Positions 48,566 to 57,968 of a stretch of 64,000 nt of DNA are shown here, piece by piece. The position numbers and the translations under genes are program-made. Source of the DNA: Stappia indica (lineage in GTDB: Bacteria; Pseudomonadota; Alphaproteobacteria; Rhizobiales; Stappiaceae). The stretch's first letter is position 1, and every line of letters begins with the position of its first letter. The stretch spans positions 124,001-188,000 of the forward strand of contig NZ_CP046908.1 of assembly GCF_009789575.1 (NCBI RefSeq). The letters are read 5' to 3'. Under the pieces are notes generated by a model. That model was not told the DNA's origin. It saw only the letters and a program-made list of their open reading frames with translations, and did no database searches.

Positions 48566-49519
48566 ATGGAAAATGTGATATCGCTGGCGCTTCCGTTTTT
48601 CGGGCTGATCTTTCTCGGGGTCGCCGCAGGAAAACTGAAGGACATTCCCGCGTCCGGCCTGGCGTGGATGCAGTTCTTCATCATCTACATAGCGCTGCCG
48701 GCGCTGTTTTTCCGCCTTCTGGCCAAGACGCCGATCGAGGAACTGACCAATATCGGCTATGTGGCGGCGACGACCTTCGCCACCTATTGCGCCTTCGCCA
48801 TCGCCTTTTGCGTCGGCGTTCTGGCATCGCGCGGCAACATTCCCGAAGCGACGATCCAGGCGCTGGCCGGCTCCTACTCCAACGTCGGTTACATGGGGCC
48901 TGGCCTGACGCTGGCGGTGCTGGGCCCGGCCGCGGCCGTGCCGACCGCGCTGGTCTTCTGCTTCGACAATATCCTGCTGTTCACGCTGACGCCGCTGATG
49001 ATGGCCATCGGCGGCACCGACAACGAACCGCCGCTGAAGACCATGATCACGGTGGTGAAGCGGATCTTCACCCATCCGTTCATTCTGGCCACCATCGCCG
49101 GCGTTCTGGCGGCGGCGGTCGAATTCCAGCCGCCGCAGGCGATCGAGACGCTGCTGACCTTCCTCAGCAACGCGGCCGCACCTTGCGCGCTCTTCGCCAT
49201 GGGCGTCACGGTCGCGCAGCAGCCGATGGGGCGGGTGCCGCTGGAACTGCCGGTGATCCTCTCCGTCAAGCTGATCGTGCATCCGCTGATCGTTCTGATG
49301 CTGCTGAACTGGATGGGCGGAGTCGAGCCGGCCTGGGTGGCGACGGCTGTGCTGATGGCCTGCCTGCCGCCGGCTGCGAATGTCTTCGTGATCGCCCAGC
49401 AGTATCATGTCTACATCCAGCGAGCCTCCAGCTCGATCCTGATCGGCACCATCGCCTCGACGGTGACCGTTTCCGTCTTCATCTATCTGATCACGGAAGG
49501 CCTGCTGCCGCTTCAGTAA
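48566..49519 (+). CDS. AEC family transporter
   Basis: 317-residue carrier with about ten helices; the PALFFRLLAKTPIEELTN segment and MACLPPAANVFVIAQQY repeat are typical. Start at 48566 (MENVISLAL). It is only distantly like the AEC gene at 31542. The CoA-transferase gene follows after 40 bases on the same strand, so a joint role in organic-acid uptake or efflux and activation is possible but unproven. Confidence 0.87.
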   Translation: MENVISLALPFFGLIFLGVAAGKLKDIPASGLAWMQFFIIYIALPALFFRLLAKTPIEELTNIGYVAATTFATYCAFAIAFCVGVLASRGNIPEATIQALAGSYSNVGYMGPGLTLAVLGPAAAVPTALVFCFDNILLFTLTPLMMAIGGTDNEPPLKTMITVVKRIFTHPFILATIAGVLAAAVEFQPPQAIETLLTFLSNAAAPCALFAMGVTVAQQPMGRVPLELPVILSVKLIVHPLIVLMLLNWMGGVEPAWVATAVLMACLPPAANVFVIAQQYHVYIQRASSSILIGTIASTVTVSVFIYLITEGLLPLQ

Positions 49520-49559
49520 GTCCGTCCCGGCATAAGAACGGGCGACAGGGAGGAGACCC

Positions 49560-50648
49560 ATGCCAATGACGCAACAGCCGCTTGCCGGGGTCACGGTGCT
49601 GGATTTCAGCACGTTGTTGCCCGGGCCGCTCGCCAGCCTGATGTTGGCCGAGGCCGGAGCAACGGTGATCAAGATCGAGCGGCCGGGCGGCGAGGACATG
49701 CGCTTCTTCCCGCCCAAGGCAGGCCCGGCGAGCGCGCTCTACGCCATGCTCAATCGCGGCAAGACCTGCATCGAACTCGATCTCAAGGACCCGGCCGCGC
49801 GCGAGAAGGTGCTGGAGCTTGTCGACACGGCCGACGTGGTTCTGGAGCAGTTCCGGCCCGGGGTGATGGAGCGGCTCGGCCTCGGCCCGCAGGAGCTGAC
49901 GAAGCGCAACCCGCGCCTCGTCTACTGTTCGATCACCGGCTTCGGACAGACCGGTCCGCGCGCGCTCGATGCCGGGCACGACATCACCTACATGGCGCTG
50001 ACCGGGCTGCTCGCGCTGTCCTGCGGCACGGCCGAGGCGCCGGTTCTGCCGCCGGCACAGATCGCCGATATCGGCGGCGGCAGCTTTCCGGCGGTGATGA
50101 ACATCCTGCTCGCCCTGATCGCGCGCGAGCGCAACGGGCACGGCACGGTTCTCGATATCGCCATGTGCGACGCGATGTTCACGCTCGCCCTGTTCGCCCA
50201 GGCGAAACTCACCGCGACCGGCAAGGCGCCGGGCAACGGCGCCGACCTGCTGACCGGAGCCTCACCCCGCTACCGAATCTACACGGCCGCCGATGGCGGG
50301 CTGATCGCCGTCGGTGCGCTGGAGGAGAAATTCTGGACCGCGCTCTGCGATACGCTCGGCCTGTCGCAAGAGGCGCGCGACGATCGCCGCAATCCGGAAG
50401 CATCGGGACTGGCGCTGGCAGAGGCGTTTGCCGCGCATGACACCGCCTATTGGGCACCGCGGCTTGCGGCGGCCGATTGCTGCGCCGCCCCGCTCGCCGA
50501 TCTCGCGGAGGCTTTCCGCGATCCGCATTTCCGCGAGCGCGGGCTGTTCGACTTCGAGGTCACCACGGGCGACGTGGCCCTGCCGGCGACGGTGGTGCCG
50601 ATTGCCCCGGTCTTCCGGGGCGACCGCAGCGCCAAGGCGCCGATCTGA
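49560..50648 (+). CDS. CaiB/BaiF family CoA-transferase
   Basis: 362-residue class III CoA-transferase or racemase. VTVLDFSTLLPGPLASLMLAEAG at the N terminus, IKIERPGGEDMR, and the catalytic Asp in LDLKDPAAREKVL are present. The DIGGGSFPAVMNILLAL segment is alpha-methylacyl-CoA racemase-like. Substrate unknown. Preceded by GGGAGGAGACC, a strong ribosome site, and placed just after an AEC transporter gene. Confidence 0.88.
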   Translation: MPMTQQPLAGVTVLDFSTLLPGPLASLMLAEAGATVIKIERPGGEDMRFFPPKAGPASALYAMLNRGKTCIELDLKDPAAREKVLELVDTADVVLEQFRPGVMERLGLGPQELTKRNPRLVYCSITGFGQTGPRALDAGHDITYMALTGLLALSCGTAEAPVLPPAQIADIGGGSFPAVMNILLALIARERNGHGTVLDIAMCDAMFTLALFAQAKLTATGKAPGNGADLLTGASPRYRIYTAADGGLIAVGALEEKFWTALCDTLGLSQEARDDRRNPEASGLALAEAFAAHDTAYWAPRLAAADCCAAPLADLAEAFRDPHFRERGLFDFEVTTGDVALPATVVPIAPVFRGDRSAKAPI

Positions 50649-50663
50649 GGGCGTTGACCCGGC

Positions 50664-51899
50664 TCAGCCGAGCGTCAGCCCGCGCATCAGGCGCGGGCGC
50701 GCCATGGCGGGGGCAATGCCTTCGCGCATCAGGAAGCGGCGCAGCGACGGCACCCGGCCGGCGAGATAGAGCCCGAGCCCGCGCAGCAGCTGAACGGGAA
50801 GCAGGTCGCTCAGCAGCGAGCGGTTGAGCAGGTCGACGGCGGTCGTGCGGGAGGCGATATCGGGGCGGCGGGCTCGCTCATAGGCCGCCAGAACGGACGG
50901 CGCGCCGATATCCTCGCCGCGGCGACGGGCCGCCACCAGCGCCTCGCCCAGCGTTGCGACATCGCGGAAGCCGAGATTGAGCCCCTGCGCCCCGATGGGC
51001 GGGAAAACGTGAGCGGCTTCGCCGATCAGTGCGCAGCGATTGGCCGCCACGGTCTTCGCGCTCAAGCCGCCGAGAGGATAGAGCTGGCGCGTTCCGACGA
51101 TCCGCATGCGTCCGAGGATGGAGGCGGCGCGGCGCTCGATCTCCAGCGCCAGTACCTCGTCGTCGGTCGCATGCAGCCGCTCGGCCTCGCCCGGCTCCTG
51201 CACCCAGACCAGCGACGAGCGACGGCCCTTGAGCGGGACCAGCGTGAAGGGTCCGGTGGGGGTGTGGAACTCGCTGGAATGGTCGTGATGCGGCGCATCG
51301 TGCTCGAGATTGAGCACCAGCGCGCATTGCGGGTAGCGCCACTCGCGCACCTCGATGCCCGCCGCCTCGCGCACGGCGGAGCGACGCCCGTCGGCGCCGA
51401 TGGCAAGTCGGGCCGCAAGCGTGGTGCCGTCCGAGAGGGCTAGGGAAACGCCATTTTCGCCGGTTTCCAGCGCGTCGAGACGTGCATCGACTCGTTCCAG
51501 CAGCGGCTCGGCCTTGCAGGCGTCGGCCAACTCGGCATTGAGGTCCGCATTGCGGATGTTGTAGCCGAAGGCCGGCAGTTTCAGCTCCGACGCGTCGAAA
51601 ACGACTTCCGGCGCCCGAATCAACCGACCCGTCGCGTCGATGATGCGCATATGCTCCAGCGGCGCGGTATGCGGCGCGATGCGATCCCACAGCTTCAGCG
51701 AGCGGAGCATCTCCACAGAGGACTCCAGCAGCGCCGTGGTGCGGTCGTCGGAGGCCGGCAGGGCAGGGGCGATAAGGGCAGTGCGAAACCCGTGGCGCGC
51801 AAGCAGCAGCGCCATCGCCATGCCGGAGGGGCCGGCGCCAATGACGGCGATATCGGCCTCGCGCGAAGGGGTGCCGGTTGCGGTTTTGCGCTGTGTCAT
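50664..51899 (-). CDS. UbiH/UbiF-type FAD-dependent monooxygenase
   Basis: 411 residues. FAD motifs are IAVIGAGPSGMAMALLLARHG, the DG motif AIGADGRRSAVREAAG, and the UbiH-family GEAAHVFPPIGAQGLNLGFRD. It is most likely a ubiquinone-ring hydroxylase, but other family members hydroxylate different aromatics. I start at 51899 (MTQRKTATG); the long open frame upstream is not coding. It converges on the CoA-transferase gene and is divergent from the DUF2182 gene. Confidence 0.87.
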   Translation of the reverse strand: MTQRKTATGTPSREADIAVIGAGPSGMAMALLLARHGFRTALIAPALPASDDRTTALLESSVEMLRSLKLWDRIAPHTAPLEHMRIIDATGRLIRAPEVVFDASELKLPAFGYNIRNADLNAELADACKAEPLLERVDARLDALETGENGVSLALSDGTTLAARLAIGADGRRSAVREAAGIEVREWRYPQCALVLNLEHDAPHHDHSSEFHTPTGPFTLVPLKGRRSSLVWVQEPGEAERLHATDDEVLALEIERRAASILGRMRIVGTRQLYPLGGLSAKTVAANRCALIGEAAHVFPPIGAQGLNLGFRDVATLGEALVAARRRGEDIGAPSVLAAYERARRPDIASRTTAVDLLNRSLLSDLLPVQLLRGLGLYLAGRVPSLRRFLMREGIAPAMARPRLMRGLTLG

Positions 51900-52077
51900 G
51901 GCCAACTTCCGATCATTGGTGGAACCTTGCCGGGAAAGATGACGCGGCAGCGGCGTAATGCAAGCCCGTGCGCAGCGCATTTGGTCGCATCCGGTACGGC
52001 GCGGATGGCATGTGGGCCTGAACGTTCTATCATCCGCAAAGCCTCCGGAGCAGGTTCCGGAGCGAAGGAGCGACACC

Positions 52078-53058
52078 GTGTCGGCAGGCATCGAGACTTC
52101 GGCAAAGAGAACAGGCGGGCCCCGCGATCCGCAGGAGGAGCCAGGCATCTGGAGCCTTGCCGCCCGGCATCCGCGTGCCGTCGTTCTGATCTGCATCGGC
52201 ATCGTTTCGCTGGCCGGCTGGATGTATCTGGCGGCGATGGTGGCGGCCATGCTTCCCGTCATGGACATGGGCGAGCTCGGCCCCGGCATGGCGCTGTTCA
52301 ATGCCTTCAACATCTTTGCCGGGCTGCCGGCGGAGGCCCGCGCGCTGCTCGCCGCGATCTGCCTGCCGGAAGGGGCGTCCACTTTCGGCATGCCTGCTTC
52401 CGCCGTCTGGTCGGTGCACGACATGCTGCTCGTGCTCGTCATGTGGGTCGCGATGGCACTGGCAATGATGCTGCCGACGGCCGCGCCGGTGATCGCGAAT
52501 TTCGCAGAGCGTGCCCGGCGGGATCCGCAGGCCGGCGGCTATGGCCTGCCGGCCGGGCGGGCAACGCTGGTGCTGACCCTCGGCTATCTCTCGGTGTGGA
52601 TGGCCTATGCTGTCGTTGCGACAGCGGCCCAGGCAGCGCTGACAATGGCCGGCGCGCTGACCCCGATGATGGCTCCGGTGACGACGGTGCTGGCCGGCAC
52701 GACGCTGGTCGCCGCCGGCATCTACCAGTTCACGCCGGCCAAGGCGGCGTGCCTCTGGCGCTGCCGCAACCCGAAGCTGTTCTTCGCAAGCCATCGGCCG
52801 GCCTCGCTTGCCGAGACCTTTCGCCTCGGCGTCATGCAGGGGATGTTCTGCTTCGGCTGCTGCTGGGCGCTGATGACGGTGATGTTCGCCGTCGGCATCA
52901 TGAACGTGCTGTGGATCGCGCTTCTGGGCCTGCTGATGGGCCTGGAGAAAACGTTCCTCTCCGAGCGCCTGCCGCAGGTGATCGGCGTCTTCCTGCTTCT
53001 GTGGGGCGGCTTTCTACTGTCGCTTGCCGCGTTCGGGCGTGTTGCGTTGGCTGGCTGA
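52078..53058 (+). CDS. DUF2182 membrane protein
   Basis: 326 residues from a GTG start at 52078 with GAAGGAG eight bases upstream. About seven membrane helices. The family signatures are MWVAMALAMMLPTAAPVI, YQFTPAKAACLWRCRNP and FCFGCCWALMTVMF, ending MGLEK. The cysteine motifs suggest metal binding (COG5486, predicted metal-binding integral membrane protein). Exact function unknown. Confidence 0.82.
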   Translation: MSAGIETSAKRTGGPRDPQEEPGIWSLAARHPRAVVLICIGIVSLAGWMYLAAMVAAMLPVMDMGELGPGMALFNAFNIFAGLPAEARALLAAICLPEGASTFGMPASAVWSVHDMLLVLVMWVAMALAMMLPTAAPVIANFAERARRDPQAGGYGLPAGRATLVLTLGYLSVWMAYAVVATAAQAALTMAGALTPMMAPVTTVLAGTTLVAAGIYQFTPAKAACLWRCRNPKLFFASHRPASLAETFRLGVMQGMFCFGCCWALMTVMFAVGIMNVLWIALLGLLMGLEKTFLSERLPQVIGVFLLLWGGFLLSLAAFGRVALAG

Positions 53059-53201
53059 GAGAGCGTCTAGCCTCGCTTTTTACGACAAAAGCATGTCAGT
53101 CTTATTGCAGTCCGGCCCTCTTGCGGGCATAGGAAGGACAGGGGGAAGCATTCTCTCGTCCCTTCCGGCAGGGAACGGGACCAGGTTGCGAGGCTGAGCC
53201 T

Positions 53202-53942
53202 GTGGCAAAGGGAAAGATGGCGGATCTCGACGCTGGCGTTGCGGACAGGCTGAAAAGCGCGCATCCGCTGTTCCTCATCCATGTGCTGACCGCGCTCGGT
53301 GCCCCCATCGCGCTGCTGGCGCTGCTGGCCGGCTCGCGCGGCGACTGGACCATGCTGTTCGTCTGGCTCGGCATCGCGCTTGTCATCGACGGCATCGACG
53401 GCCCGCTCGCCCGGCATTTCGACATCGCGCGCCGCATGCCGCAATGGTCCGGCGCCTCCCTCGACTTCGTCATCGACTACGCGACCTACGTCTTCCTGCC
53501 GGCCTTCGCGCTTGCAGCCAGCGGCATGCTGTCGACGCCGTGGAACTGGATCTGCGGCGGCCTCGTGGTCTTCACCGGCGCGCTCTATTTCGCCGACAAC
53601 GGCATGAAGCAGCCGGACGGCTCCTTCAAGGGCTTCCCGGCCGGCTGGAACATGGTGATCTTCGGGCTGATGGTGCTGTCCTCCTCGCAGGTCTTCACCG
53701 TGCTCTTTGTCGTCGCGCTGTGCGCGCTGACCTTCGCGCCGATCCGCTTCGTCCATCCGGTGCGTGTGGTGCGCTGGCGCCCGCTGACGCTGGCCGTGAC
53801 GCTGCTCTGGTTCGTTGCCGCAGGCTTTGCCATTGCCGACGGCATGTCGGCCGACGGCCCGGTGAAGTGGCTGCTGGCCGCGACCAGCATCTATCTCCTC
53901 GGCGTTTCCGCCCTGCACCAGCTGCTCGAGCGCCTGCGCTGA
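53202..53942 (+). CDS. pcs: phosphatidylcholine synthase
   Basis: 246-residue inner-membrane CDP-alcohol phosphatidyltransferase with about eight helices. The catalytic DG..AR..G...D...D pattern is in DGIDGPLARHFDI and GASLDFVIDYATY. The length and the FADNGMKQPDGSFKGFPAGWN segment are specific to Pcs, which joins choline to CDP-diacylglycerol. A GTG at 53202 is the first start and an ATG at 53217 the alternative. Typical of rhizobia and relatives. Confidence 0.95.
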   Translation: MAKGKMADLDAGVADRLKSAHPLFLIHVLTALGAPIALLALLAGSRGDWTMLFVWLGIALVIDGIDGPLARHFDIARRMPQWSGASLDFVIDYATYVFLPAFALAASGMLSTPWNWICGGLVVFTGALYFADNGMKQPDGSFKGFPAGWNMVIFGLMVLSSSQVFTVLFVVALCALTFAPIRFVHPVRVVRWRPLTLAVTLLWFVAAGFAIADGMSADGPVKWLLAATSIYLLGVSALHQLLERLR

Positions 53943-54073
53943 CGGTTTCTCTCCGCCCGCGCGCAAACGCCTGAAAAAGCAAAACACCATCATGCGAAAG
54001 GGGGTTGCCGCCGCAGGCGGGGCCGCCCATCATCCGGCTCACAATCGAGAACCAATCCCGACGGGAGCAGGAC

Positions 54074-55051
54074 ATGGTGAAAGCAATCAGGGTGCATGAG
54101 ACCGGTGGACCGGAAGTCATGCGCTGGGAAGACATCGAGTTGGGCAGCCCGGGCAAGGGCGAGGCGCTCATCCGCCACACCGCCATCGGCCTCAACTTCA
54201 TCGACATCTATTTCCGCTCCGGCCTTTATCCGGCACCGGCCGGCCTGCCCTTCACCCCGGGCAACGAGGGCGCGGGCACCGTCGTCGCGGTGGGCGAGGG
54301 CGTGACCCACGTGGTGCCGGGCGACCGGGTCGCCTATGTCGGCCCGCTCGGTTCCTATGCCGAAGAGCGCCTGATCCCGGCCGATCGTCTCGTGAAGATC
54401 CCGGACGGGGTCGACGACAAGACCGCCGCCGGCATGATGCTCAAGGGCATGACGGCGCGCTACCTGCTGCGCAAGACCTACAAGGTGACGTCCGACACGA
54501 CGCTGCTGTTTCATGCGGCCGCGGGCGGCGTCGGCCTGATTGCCGGCCAGTGGGCGGCCAAGCTCGGCGCCACGGTTATCGGCACGGTCGGGTCGCAGGA
54601 AAAGGCCGAGCTTGCCAAGGCCAACGGCTACACCCACGTCATCAACTACCGGACCGAGAATTTTGTCGAGCGCGTGCGCGAGATCACCGGCGGCAAGCTG
54701 TGCGACGTGGTCTACGATTCGGTCGGCAAGGACACCTATCCCGGCTCGCTCGATTGCCTGCGCCCGCTCGGCATGTGGGTTTCGTTCGGCCAGTCGTCCG
54801 GCCCGATCACCGACTTCAATCTCGGCCTGCTCGGACCGAAGGGCTCGCTCTTTGCCACCCGGCCGACGCTCTTCACCTATATCGCCTCGCGCGCCGACCT
54901 GGAGGAGACCGCCAACGATCTCTTCGACGTGGTGCGCTCGGGCGACGTGAAGATCGCGGTGAACCAGGAGTACAAGCTCGCCGACGCCGTAACGGCGCAT
55001 GAGGACCTGCAGGGTCGCAAGACCACCGGAACCACCGTCCTGGTGCCCTGA
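54074..55051 (+). CDS. NADPH:quinone oxidoreductase (zeta-crystallin type)
   Basis: 325-residue zinc-free MDR protein. MVKAIRVHETGGPEVM opens it, GNEGAGTVVAVGEGV and the NADPH-binding HAAAGGVGLIAGQWAAKLGA near residue 145 follow. It reduces quinones with NADPH. Start at 54074 after GGGAGCAGG. It is followed by a LysR gene after 9 bases on the same strand, but the xdh genes are the more likely target of that regulator. Confidence 0.9.
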   Translation: MVKAIRVHETGGPEVMRWEDIELGSPGKGEALIRHTAIGLNFIDIYFRSGLYPAPAGLPFTPGNEGAGTVVAVGEGVTHVVPGDRVAYVGPLGSYAEERLIPADRLVKIPDGVDDKTAAGMMLKGMTARYLLRKTYKVTSDTTLLFHAAAGGVGLIAGQWAAKLGATVIGTVGSQEKAELAKANGYTHVINYRTENFVERVREITGGKLCDVVYDSVGKDTYPGSLDCLRPLGMWVSFGQSSGPITDFNLGLLGPKGSLFATRPTLFTYIASRADLEETANDLFDVVRSGDVKIAVNQEYKLADAVTAHEDLQGRKTTGTTVLVP

Positions 55052-55060
55052 CCGCAAGCC

Positions 55061-56080
55061 ATGGACCGATCCCGCTCCCTCTACGGCCCGGCCTTGCGCT
55101 ACTTCGCGGCCGTCGCCAGATCGGGATCGATCCGCTCGGCATCGCGTGAGCTGAACGTCGCCTCGAGCGCCGTCAACCGGCAGATCCTGTGGCTGGAGCA
55201 GTCGCTCGGCCACACCTTGTTCGACCGGCTGGCGCGCGGGGTGCAATTGACCCCCGCAGGAGAGATCCTGCGGGCGCATGTCGCCCGGACCTTCGCCGAC
55301 CTGGAAGCAACGCTCGGCGATCTCGACGCCCTGACAGGCATGCAGCGGGGCACCGTGCGCATCGCCAGCGTCGAGAGCGTCACCGAAAGCCTGTTGCCCG
55401 ATGTGATCGCCGCCTTCCGTCGCAGCTATCCGGGCATTCACCTGCATACGGTGCTGACCGGATCGGAACAGGTGGTGGAGGCGATCATCGCCGGCGAGGC
55501 GGATGTCGGTTTCGCCTTCGAGCCGCCGGAGGATCCGCGTCTTGCCGTCGCCTTCTACCGGGATCTGGAGATCGGGGCCGTGGTGCGGCCCGGCCATCCG
55601 CTGACAAGACTTGCGCGCGTGTCGCTCGCCGACTGTCTGTCGCATCCGTTCTGCTTTCCCTCCAGCGACCTGTCGCTGAGGAAGCGTCTCGACATCGCTC
55701 TGTCCGATGGGGGCTTTCCGCAGGGCGCCTTTGTCGAGGCCAATTCGTTGAAGCTGATGAAGGAGCTGACCAGGAGCGACGACACCGTCGCGTTCCTGAC
55801 CACGCTGGGTCTGGAACAGGAGCTCGTGGACGGCTCGCTCGTCTTCCTGCCGCTGGCCGACCAGCCTTTGAAGCGGGACCGCTTCACCATCCTGACCTCG
55901 GCGCACCGGAGCCTTGGTCATGCAGCACGGGCGTTCTTCGAACATTCGATGGACGCATTGCGAGCGCGCCTTGCCATGATCGATGCCAATTCGGCATCAT
56001 TGGGGGCGAAAATATCTTCTGGTCGCGTCGGCCAAGCTGCTGCACCCTTTCAAGGCATGCACAATGCGTGGTCACCTTGA
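55061..56080 (+). CDS. LysR family transcriptional regulator
   Basis: 339 residues. The N-terminal winged helix contains [35 protein letters not shown], and the [12 protein letters not shown] wing follows. A periplasmic-binding-like effector domain fills the rest. Its start codon is nine bases after the quinone oxidoreductase stop. Placed directly before uraH-xdhABC, so it probably controls purine catabolism in response to a purine or pathway intermediate; this is inferred from position. Confidence 0.9.
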   Translation: MDRSRSLYGPALRYFAAVARSGSIRSASRELNVASSAVNRQILWLEQSLGHTLFDRLARGVQLTPAGEILRAHVARTFADLEATLGDLDALTGMQRGTVRIASVESVTESLLPDVIAAFRRSYPGIHLHTVLTGSEQVVEAIIAGEADVGFAFEPPEDPRLAVAFYRDLEIGAVVRPGHPLTRLARVSLADCLSHPFCFPSSDLSLRKRLDIALSDGGFPQGAFVEANSLKLMKELTRSDDTVAFLTTLGLEQELVDGSLVFLPLADQPLKRDRFTILTSAHRSLGHAARAFFEHSMDALRARLAMIDANSASLGAKISSGRVGQAAAPFQGMHNAWSP

Positions 56081-56123
56081 GGCTGCGAGGGGCCGCGCGA
56101 CAGCACGCATGGGAAGGGGGACC

Positions 56124-56477
56124 ATGGGACGACTGACAACGCATGTACTGGACACCGCGCTCGGCAAGCCGGCAGCGGGCCTGTCGCTGTCGCTGTGGCG
56201 CGAGCAGGACGGTGCCTTCGAGTGCATCCGCACCGCGGCGACCAATTCCGACGGCCGGGTCGATGCGCCGCTGCTGGAGGGCGACGCCTTCCGCGCGGGC
56301 GTCTACGAGCTGCGCTTCGAGGCCGGCGCCTATCTTGTCGCCTCGGGGGCCGATCTGCCGGACCCGCTGTTTCTCGATATCATTCCGCTGCGGTTCGGGA
56401 TTGCCGACGAGAGCGGCCACTACCACGTTCCGCTGCTGCTCTCGCCCTTCGGCTATTCCACCTATCGCGGGAGTTGA
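56124..56477 (+). CDS. uraH: 5-hydroxyisourate hydrolase (transthyretin-like)
   Basis: 117-residue enzyme that hydrolyses 5-hydroxyisourate to OHCU after urate oxidation. [17 protein letters not shown] at the N terminus and the C-terminal [18 protein letters not shown] end (YRGS) are diagnostic. Start at 56124 after GAAGGGGG. Xanthine dehydrogenase genes follow at once. No urate oxidase or OHCU decarboxylase gene is in the window. Confidence 0.95.
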   Translation: MGRLTTHVLDTALGKPAAGLSLSLWREQDGAFECIRTAATNSDGRVDAPLLEGDAFRAGVYELRFEAGAYLVASGADLPDPLFLDIIPLRFGIADESGHYHVPLLLSPFGYSTYRGS

Positions 56478-56480
56478 GTG

Positions 56481-57968
56481 ATGCGTGAGGTCGTCCGTTT
56501 CCTGCAAAATGGCCGTGTCGTCGAACTGGCCGATGTGCGGCCGACCGAGACCGTGCTCGACTATCTGCGCCTGCGGCGCGGTCTGGTCGGAACCAAGGAA
56601 GGTTGCGGCGAGGGCGACTGCGGCGCCTGCACGGTGGCGGTCGGACGGCTCGTCGAGGGACGCCTCGTCTATCAGCCGGTCAATTCCTGTATCCAGTTTC
56701 TGGGCATGCTCGACGGCGCCGAGCTGGTGACGGTGGAGGACCTGGCGGAGGACGGACGGCTGCACCCCGTGCAGCAGGCGATGGTCGATCATCACGGCTC
56801 GCAATGCGGCTTCTGCACGCCGGGCTTCGTGATGAGCCTCTTCACGCTCTACCACGCGCCGGAAAGGCAAGCGACGCGCAAGACCGTCACCGACTGGCTG
56901 GCCGGAAACCTGTGCCGCTGCACCGGGTACCGGCCCATTGTCGATGCGGCACTCGAGGCCTGTTTCAGCGAGATCGACGACGCCTTTTCGCGGCGCGAGG
57001 CCGAGACCGTCGCAGCGCTGCAAGCCATGGAGCAGGACGCGCGCGATGTATTCATCGCGCAAGAGGGGGACGGCTTCTTCGCAGCTCCCGCCTCGCTGGA
57101 TGCGCTTGCCGAACTGACGGAGCGCCATCCGGAGGCCACGCTGGTGGCCGGGGCGACCGATGTCGGCCTTTGGGTCACCAAGCAGCTGCGCCAGCTGCCG
57201 CAGGTTATCTGGCTCGGCCGGGTGCGCGATCTCGACCGCATCGAGGAAACGCCGGGCGGCGTGCTGATGGGGGCGGCCACGACCTTCGCCGCCGCGCATC
57301 CCTACATGGCGCGGATCGATCCGGACCTCGGCGAGTTGTGGCGGCGCATCGGCTCGCGCCAGGTGCGGGCCTCCGGCACGGTCTGCGGCAACATCGCCAA
57401 CGGCTCGCCCATCGGCGACAGTCCGCCGGCGCTGATTGCCCTCGGGGCGACCATCGAGCTGCGCCGGGGCGAGGCCTCGCGCACGCTGCCGCTGGAAGCC
57501 TTCTTCATCGACTACGGCAAGCAGGATCGGGCGCCGGGCGAGATCGTCACCGGGCTCTACGTGCCCCGGCTCGATCCGAACCACGCCTTCCGCTGCTTCA
57601 AGATCTCCAAGCGTTTCGAGCAGGACATCACCTCCGTGCTTTGCGCCCTGCGGGTGACGCTGGCCGACGGCACGATCACCGACGCACGGCTTGCCTATGG
57701 CGGCATGGCCGCAACCCCGAAGCGTGCGGAGATCGCCGAACTCGCCCTGATCGGCGCACGGCCCGACCGTCCGTCCACCTGGGCAGCGGCGTTGAAGGCG
57801 CTGGCGGACGACTTCGCCCCGATCTCCGACATGCGGGCGGGCGAAGCCTATCGCAAGGAGGTGGCACGCGCCTTGCTGGCCAAGGCCTTGGTGGAAATCG
57901 GCGGAACGCCGGACGAGCGTACGAGGGTGAGCGGATTGCGAGCCGGGGAGGTTATTCATGCAGCCTGA
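56481..57968 (+). CDS. xdhA: xanthine dehydrogenase small subunit (2Fe-2S and FAD)
   Basis: 495 residues. The two iron-sulfur cluster motifs are CGEGDCGACTV near residue 42 and CGFCTPGFVM with NLCRCTGYRPI near 112-150. The FAD domain (LVAGATDVGLWVTKQLR near residue 225) and the CO-dehydrogenase-type C-terminal domain follow. It receives electrons from the molybdenum subunit. Start taken as the ATG at 56481, three bases after uraH; a GTG one codon earlier is possible. Overlaps xdhB. Confidence 0.96.
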   Translation: MREVVRFLQNGRVVELADVRPTETVLDYLRLRRGLVGTKEGCGEGDCGACTVAVGRLVEGRLVYQPVNSCIQFLGMLDGAELVTVEDLAEDGRLHPVQQAMVDHHGSQCGFCTPGFVMSLFTLYHAPERQATRKTVTDWLAGNLCRCTGYRPIVDAALEACFSEIDDAFSRREAETVAALQAMEQDARDVFIAQEGDGFFAAPASLDALAELTERHPEATLVAGATDVGLWVTKQLRQLPQVIWLGRVRDLDRIEETPGGVLMGAATTFAAAHPYMARIDPDLGELWRRIGSRQVRASGTVCGNIANGSPIGDSPPALIALGATIELRRGEASRTLPLEAFFIDYGKQDRAPGEIVTGLYVPRLDPNHAFRCFKISKRFEQDITSVLCALRVTLADGTITDARLAYGGMAATPKRAEIAELALIGARPDRPSTWAAALKALADDFAPISDMRAGEAYRKEVARALLAKALVEIGGTPDERTRVSGLRAGEVIHAA